Shown in pieces: positions 7,385-9,648 of a stretch of DNA of 9,648 nucleotides. Position 1 is the first letter of the stretch. The number at the start of each line of letters is the position of its first letter. The translations under genes were made by a program, and so were the position numbers. This stretch comes from Bacteroidales bacterium (GTDB taxonomy: Bacteria > Bacteroidota > Bacteroidia > Bacteroidales > P3), in NCBI GenBank assembly GCA_017545365.1, contig JAFWOP010000150.1, positions 1 through 9,648 on the forward strand, in the 5' to 3' direction. The notes beneath the pieces are model-generated. The model searched no databases. It saw only the letters and a program-made list of their open reading frames with translations, and was not told the origin of the DNA.

Positions 7385-7466
7385 AGCAAGGAGCCGAGAA
7401 TTTAGAATCAAACGCTGGCAGCGCAGAATCAAACGCTGTGAGCGTAGAGTTAAACGCTACGGAAAT
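7362..7466. repeat. Degenerate 21-bp-period repeat array between murI and the GH2 promoter
   Basis: Units of 21 bp start at 7362, 7383, 7404, 7425 and 7446. The units at 7404 and 7425 share their first 14 bases (AGAATCAAACGCTG). The unit at 7446 keeps the pattern AGAGTTAAACGCT. The unit at 7362 matches the 7425 unit at 13 of 21 positions; the one at 7383 is weak. Small dyads recur with the same phase: CGCTGgCAGCG centred at 7418, ACGCTgtgAGCGT at 7439, GGCTgtAGCC at 7375.5, and GCAGCtacgGCTGC at 7354.5 just outside. The array ends 3 nt from the murI stop codon and lies upstream of the GH2 promoter. Because 21 is a multiple of 3, the + strand reads as heptads such as LESNAGS and AESNAVS, but nothing supports this as a gene. 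Confidence 0.7.
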
Positions 7467-7469
7467 GGC

Positions 7470-8321
7470 TTAAGCATTATCCTCGGGGTCGCCTTCCGTC
7501 AGGCTGATATGACGGGGATGGATGGGAACACCCGGAAGGAATACGGCAGCAGAGGTACGGAAGGTGTCGGTAGATTCTGTCGTAAGGTAGCGGGTGGTTG
7601 TGCCACGAGTGAGCAGGGCATCCATTTCAGGATGGCGGCTCAGGTAGTCGGCAAGGCTGTCGGCCACATAATCGCCCTGACGTACAAGGCGGATATGCTC
7701 AGGAGTATAGCGGCGAATCTTGTCGTAGAGCAGGGGGTAGTGGGTACAACCGAGGATGATGGTGTCAATCTGCTCGTCCTTAGCCAGCAGGGCTTCGATG
7801 CGTTGACGGATAAAGTAGTCGGCTCCATCTGACTGGGCTTCGCCATTCTCCACAAGCGGCACCCACATGGGGCAGGCTTCGCCCGTAACCACGATATCGG
7901 GGAAGAGTTTCTTTATCTCCAAAGGATAGGAAAGCGAGCGGATGGTACCTCCCGTAGCAAGAATGCCGACATGGCGGGTAACGGTAAGGGCGCCAAGGGA
8001 TTCGACGGTAGGACGGATGATGCCGAGCACGCGGCGCTGGGGGTCAATCTTCGGCAGGTCGATTTGCTGGATGGTACGGAGGGCCTTTGCCGAAGCAGTA
8101 TTGCAGGCAAGAATCACCAGCGGACAGCCCTGCGCAAAGAGGGTGCGCACAGCCTGCGCCGTGAACTGATAGACGACCTCGAACGAGCGGTTGCCGTAGG
8201 GCGTACGGGCATTATCGCCAAGATAGAGGAAATCGTACTCCGGCAGACGGTCGCGGAGATGAGTGAGGATGGTAAGTCCGCCGTAACCGGAATCGAAAAT
8301 GCCAATAGGACCAGATTTCAT
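7470..8321 (-). CDS. murI: Glutamate racemase
   Basis: This cytoplasmic, cofactor-independent enzyme converts L-glutamate to D-glutamate for the peptidoglycan stem peptide. The 283 residues match the family size. Hallmarks are IGIFDSGYGGLTI (6-18; Asp10 and Ser11), GDNARTPYG (35-43), ACNTASA (72-78) with catalytic Cys73, and GCTHYPL (191-197) with catalytic Cys192 and His194. All key residues are present, so it should be active. The ATG at 8321 opens directly onto the conserved N-terminus; an A-rich stretch rather than a Shine-Dalgarno sequence precedes it. It follows the OmpH/Skp-like genes on the same strand after a 108-nt gap that holds an inverted octamer repeat. The order ompH-ompH-murI is familiar from other Bacteroidales genomes. 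No promoter was found in the gap, so read-through from the ompH genes is likely. Confidence 0.97.
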   Translation of the reverse strand: MKSGPIGIFDSGYGGLTILTHLRDRLPEYDFLYLGDNARTPYGNRSFEVVYQFTAQAVRTLFAQGCPLVILACNTASAKALRTIQQIDLPKIDPQRRVLGIIRPTVESLGALTVTRHVGILATGGTIRSLSYPLEIKKLFPDIVVTGEACPMWVPLVENGEAQSDGADYFIRQRIEALLAKDEQIDTIILGCTHYPLLYDKIRRYTPEHIRLVRQGDYVADSLADYLSRHPEMDALLTRGTTTRYLTTESTDTFRTSAAVFLPGVPIHPRHISLTEGDPEDNA

Positions 8322-8338
8322 GGTTTTGGTTTTTGAGG

Positions 8339-8426
8339 AATCAATAAATCAACAGGTCAGCAAGGCAACAGGCGGATGCAGTCTTCTTTCTGCGTTTCGA
8401 CCTGCTGGCTTGTTGACATGCTGACC
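8339..8426. repeat. Inverted octamer repeat between an ompH-like gene and murI
   Basis: The left arm has four octamers at 8339-8370: AATCAATA, AATCAACA, GGTCAGCA, AGGCAACA (pattern RRTCARCA). The right arm has three inverted octamers at 8403-8426: TGCTGGCT, TGTTGACA, TGCTGACC. GGTCAGCA (8355-8362) and TGCTGACC (8419-8426) are exact complements. The pairing extends inward to 8373/8408 with about four mismatches over 20 bp, leaving a loop that contains a small GCAG/CTGC hairpin. In the mRNA this would follow the ompH-like stop codon by a few bases and precede murI, so it may be an intercistronic stem-loop. Confidence 0.7.
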
Positions 8427-8429
8427 TTA

Positions 8430-8969
8430 TTACTTCAATCCCTGGGCTTCGGGTACCACAGGAGTGGTGATAAGGCCGAGGGCCTGCTTTACCTTGAGGG
8501 TGATATCGATGCCGATGGAGTCGTTGACGCAGATGAAATTGTCGCGGTCGGTATTGACGACATAGTCAAGGTCTTCCTTCAGGCAGACGTTACGGGCTGC
8601 ATCGGTAACCTTCTGGCGGATGGGCTTAAGCATTTCGCGGCGTGCCTCGACGATGGTGCTGTCAACCTCTTTCTTAAAGGAGATGCTACGCTCCATGAGT
8701 TCCTGGAGCTCTTTCTGGCGTTTGTCGCGGATGATATCGGGGAAGCCCGCCTGACCATCAATGAACTCTGAATAGCGCTGGATGAAATCTTTCTCGGAAT
8801 TGCTGATTTCGGCCTCGCACTTGGCACGGAGTTCCTGGATCTGAGCCTGCATGGTGGCATATTCAGGCAGGGCAACGACAATCTCGCGGAAATTGAAGTA
8901 GCCAAAACGCGGCTGCGCCGTAGCACACAGCGCAACCATCGTAAGAAGGAGAAGGGTCAGTCGTTTCAT
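8430..8969 (-). CDS. OmpH/Skp-like periplasmic chaperone (downstream paralogue)
   Basis: The 179-residue product has a signal peptide (MKRLTLLLLTMVALCATA, about 1-18, before Q19). The OmpH-type start FGYFNFREIVVALPEY (22-37) follows, then a long charged helical region (about 38-125) predicted as the coiled-coil tentacles, and a C-terminal beta part (DYVVNTDRDNFICVNDSIGIDIT, about 134-156). This is the Skp/OmpH layout: a trimeric periplasmic holdase that keeps unfolded outer-membrane proteins soluble on their way to the BAM complex. The C-terminus runs about 15 residues past the usual final helix (LGLITTPVVPEAQGLK), with no known role. It is 36 nt downstream of a second OmpH-like gene in the same orientation, so the two are surely co-transcribed. 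Sequence between the paralogues is well diverged, suggesting old duplication rather than a recent copy. Confidence 0.9.
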   Translation of the reverse strand: MKRLTLLLLTMVALCATAQPRFGYFNFREIVVALPEYATMQAQIQELRAKCEAEISNSEKDFIQRYSEFIDGQAGFPDIIRDKRQKELQELMERSISFKKEVDSTIVEARREMLKPIRQKVTDAARNVCLKEDLDYVVNTDRDNFICVNDSIGIDITLKVKQALGLITTPVVPEAQGLK

Positions 8970-9005
8970 TGGATTGGATTGTGAATAGTGAGCAAAAAAC
9001 AGAGA

Positions 9006-9506
9006 TTACTTAATGCCCAACTTCGCTTTCACTTGGTCGGTGACATCAACGCTTATGGTCTCGTTGATGAAGGGGATGCCGCTGGAGACGTCGAAGATAT
9101 AGAGGTAGCCGCCCTCGGCGCCGATCTCCTTGATAGCCTTGAGAATCTTCTCGTTGATAGCCTGCTGCTTCTCCAGGCTGGCCTGCTGGAGTTTCTGCTG
9201 GCTTTCCTGATAGTACTGCTGCATACGGGTATAAAGATCCTGCAGCTCTTTCTCGCGGCGCTCCTTGATTTGATCAGGCAAGGTGGCCTGCTGGGCATTG
9301 TACTCCTCGTTCTTCTTAGCGAACTCGTCCTCAAGACGTTTCAGATCGTCCTCAAACTGCTTCTGAAGATTCTGAAGGTCAGTTTGGGCCTGCTGCCATT
9401 CGGGTAAAACCTTAATGATATTTTCCGAGTTGACATGTCCGAACTTTTGGGCGAACACGGTGAGAGGGGCCAGCATAAGGGCCAGGATGATGAGATGTTT
9501 TTTCAT
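9006..9506 (-). CDS. OmpH/Skp-like periplasmic chaperone (middle paralogue)
   Basis: The 166-residue product has a signal peptide (MKKHLIILALMLAPLTVFA, 1-19, before Q20). The family start KFGHVNSENIIKVLPEWQQA (21-40) follows, then a Gln/Glu/Lys-rich coiled coil (about 40-125) and a C-terminal strand-helix ending (YLYIFDVSSGIPFIN..., SVDVTDQVKAKLGIK). The ending TDQVKAKLGIK is a typical Bacteroidetes OmpH terminus. The role is as a periplasmic holdase for outer-membrane proteins. It lies 39 nt after the preceding OmpH-like gene and 36 nt before the next, forming an operon. The upstream gap is A-rich (CAAACAACA before ATG) and contains no Shine-Dalgarno sequence, as usual in this phylum. Confidence 0.93.
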   Translation of the reverse strand: MKKHLIILALMLAPLTVFAQKFGHVNSENIIKVLPEWQQAQTDLQNLQKQFEDDLKRLEDEFAKKNEEYNAQQATLPDQIKERREKELQDLYTRMQQYYQESQQKLQQASLEKQQAINEKILKAIKEIGAEGGYLYIFDVSSGIPFINETISVDVTDQVKAKLGIK

Positions 9507-9545
9507 TGTTGTTTGAATTGGTTTTATTTGGTTAATACTGTTGTT

Positions 9546-9648
9546 TTATTCTGCATAGCCAAGCTTGGTGAGGACTTCGTTGCTGATGTCAATCTTCGGC
9601 GAGGCATAGATGACGCTGGAGGCTGAGGGTCGGTCGACAATCATGGAG
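9546..9648 (-). CDS. C-terminal end of a third OmpH/Skp-like protein (5' end outside window)
   Basis: An open frame on the minus strand runs from the window edge to a TAA at 9546-9548 and gives 33 residues. It ends ...VIYASPKIDISNEVLTKLGYAE. The pattern (aliphatic)-Y-A-(S/D)-P-x-(I/L)-D-I-(S/T)-x-x-V-x-x-x-L-G resembles the C-termini of OmpH/Skp paralogues in Bacteroidales and parallels the TDQVKAKLGIK ending of the neighbour. With a 39-nt gap to the next OmpH-like gene it is inferred to be the first of three serial paralogues, but only the tail is seen, so the family call is moderate. Confidence 0.65.
   Translation of the reverse strand, partial: SMIVDRPSASSVIYASPKIDISNEVLTKLGYAE

Noticed and set aside
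7126..7473. Possible + strand small gene ending in heptads (ESNAGSA, ESNAVSV)
   Set aside because: It begins inside the GH2 signal-peptide region and crosses its promoter. The heptads follow from any 21-bp repeat in an open frame. No promoter or ribosome site was seen. The repeat is reported as DNA instead.

Overview
The window reads as chromosome of a fairly GC-rich member of the Bacteroidales, most likely Prevotellaceae-like. This is inferred from several things seen together: a TTTG / TAnnTTTG-type promoter, absence of clear Shine-Dalgarno sequences, signal peptides ending in ...A-Q, a type IX-secretion-like C-terminal tail on a large glycosidase, serial OmpH/Skp paralogues followed by murI, and an FtsX/MacB-type permease with the RRKEIALRK motif. 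No rRNA, tRNA, insertion sequence, phage gene or CRISPR array was seen.

Layout. At the left edge (2-487, + strand) is the C-terminal end of an ABC transporter permease. It converges on everything else, which is on the minus strand. The 240-bp convergent spacer (488-727) is filled with repeats: five heptamers (495-529) and four 21-bp dyad units (601-684) that together make a 90-bp near-palindrome (597-686). Then, in minus-strand reading order from the right edge: the last 33 codons of an OmpH/Skp-like protein (9546-9648), two complete OmpH/Skp-like periplasmic chaperones (9006-9506 and 8430-8969), glutamate racemase murI (7470-8321), a large multidomain secreted GH2 glycosidase (2925-7205) and a secreted GH36 alpha-galactosidase (728-2905).

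Functionally there are two blocks. The ompH-ompH-ompH-murI block is an envelope-biogenesis cluster: outer-membrane protein chaperones plus D-glutamate supply for peptidoglycan. In related genomes bamA normally lies just upstream, here beyond the right edge. The GH2-GH36 block is a two-gene carbohydrate-degradation operon (19-nt gap) with its own predicted promoter at 7268-7299. The GH2 enzyme carries extra carbohydrate-binding-like and LamG modules and a T9SS-like tail, suggesting surface display or release. The GH36 enzyme has only a signal peptide and probably works in the periplasm. No SusC/SusD pair or regulator is visible.

The least explained material is intergenic. Each spacer longer than 100 bp holds a short-period repeat with dyad symmetry: 21-bp units at 601-684, 21-bp-phased units at 7362-7466, and inverted octamers at 8339-8426. 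These are the best candidates for something undescribed. The genes themselves are ordinary members of known families.
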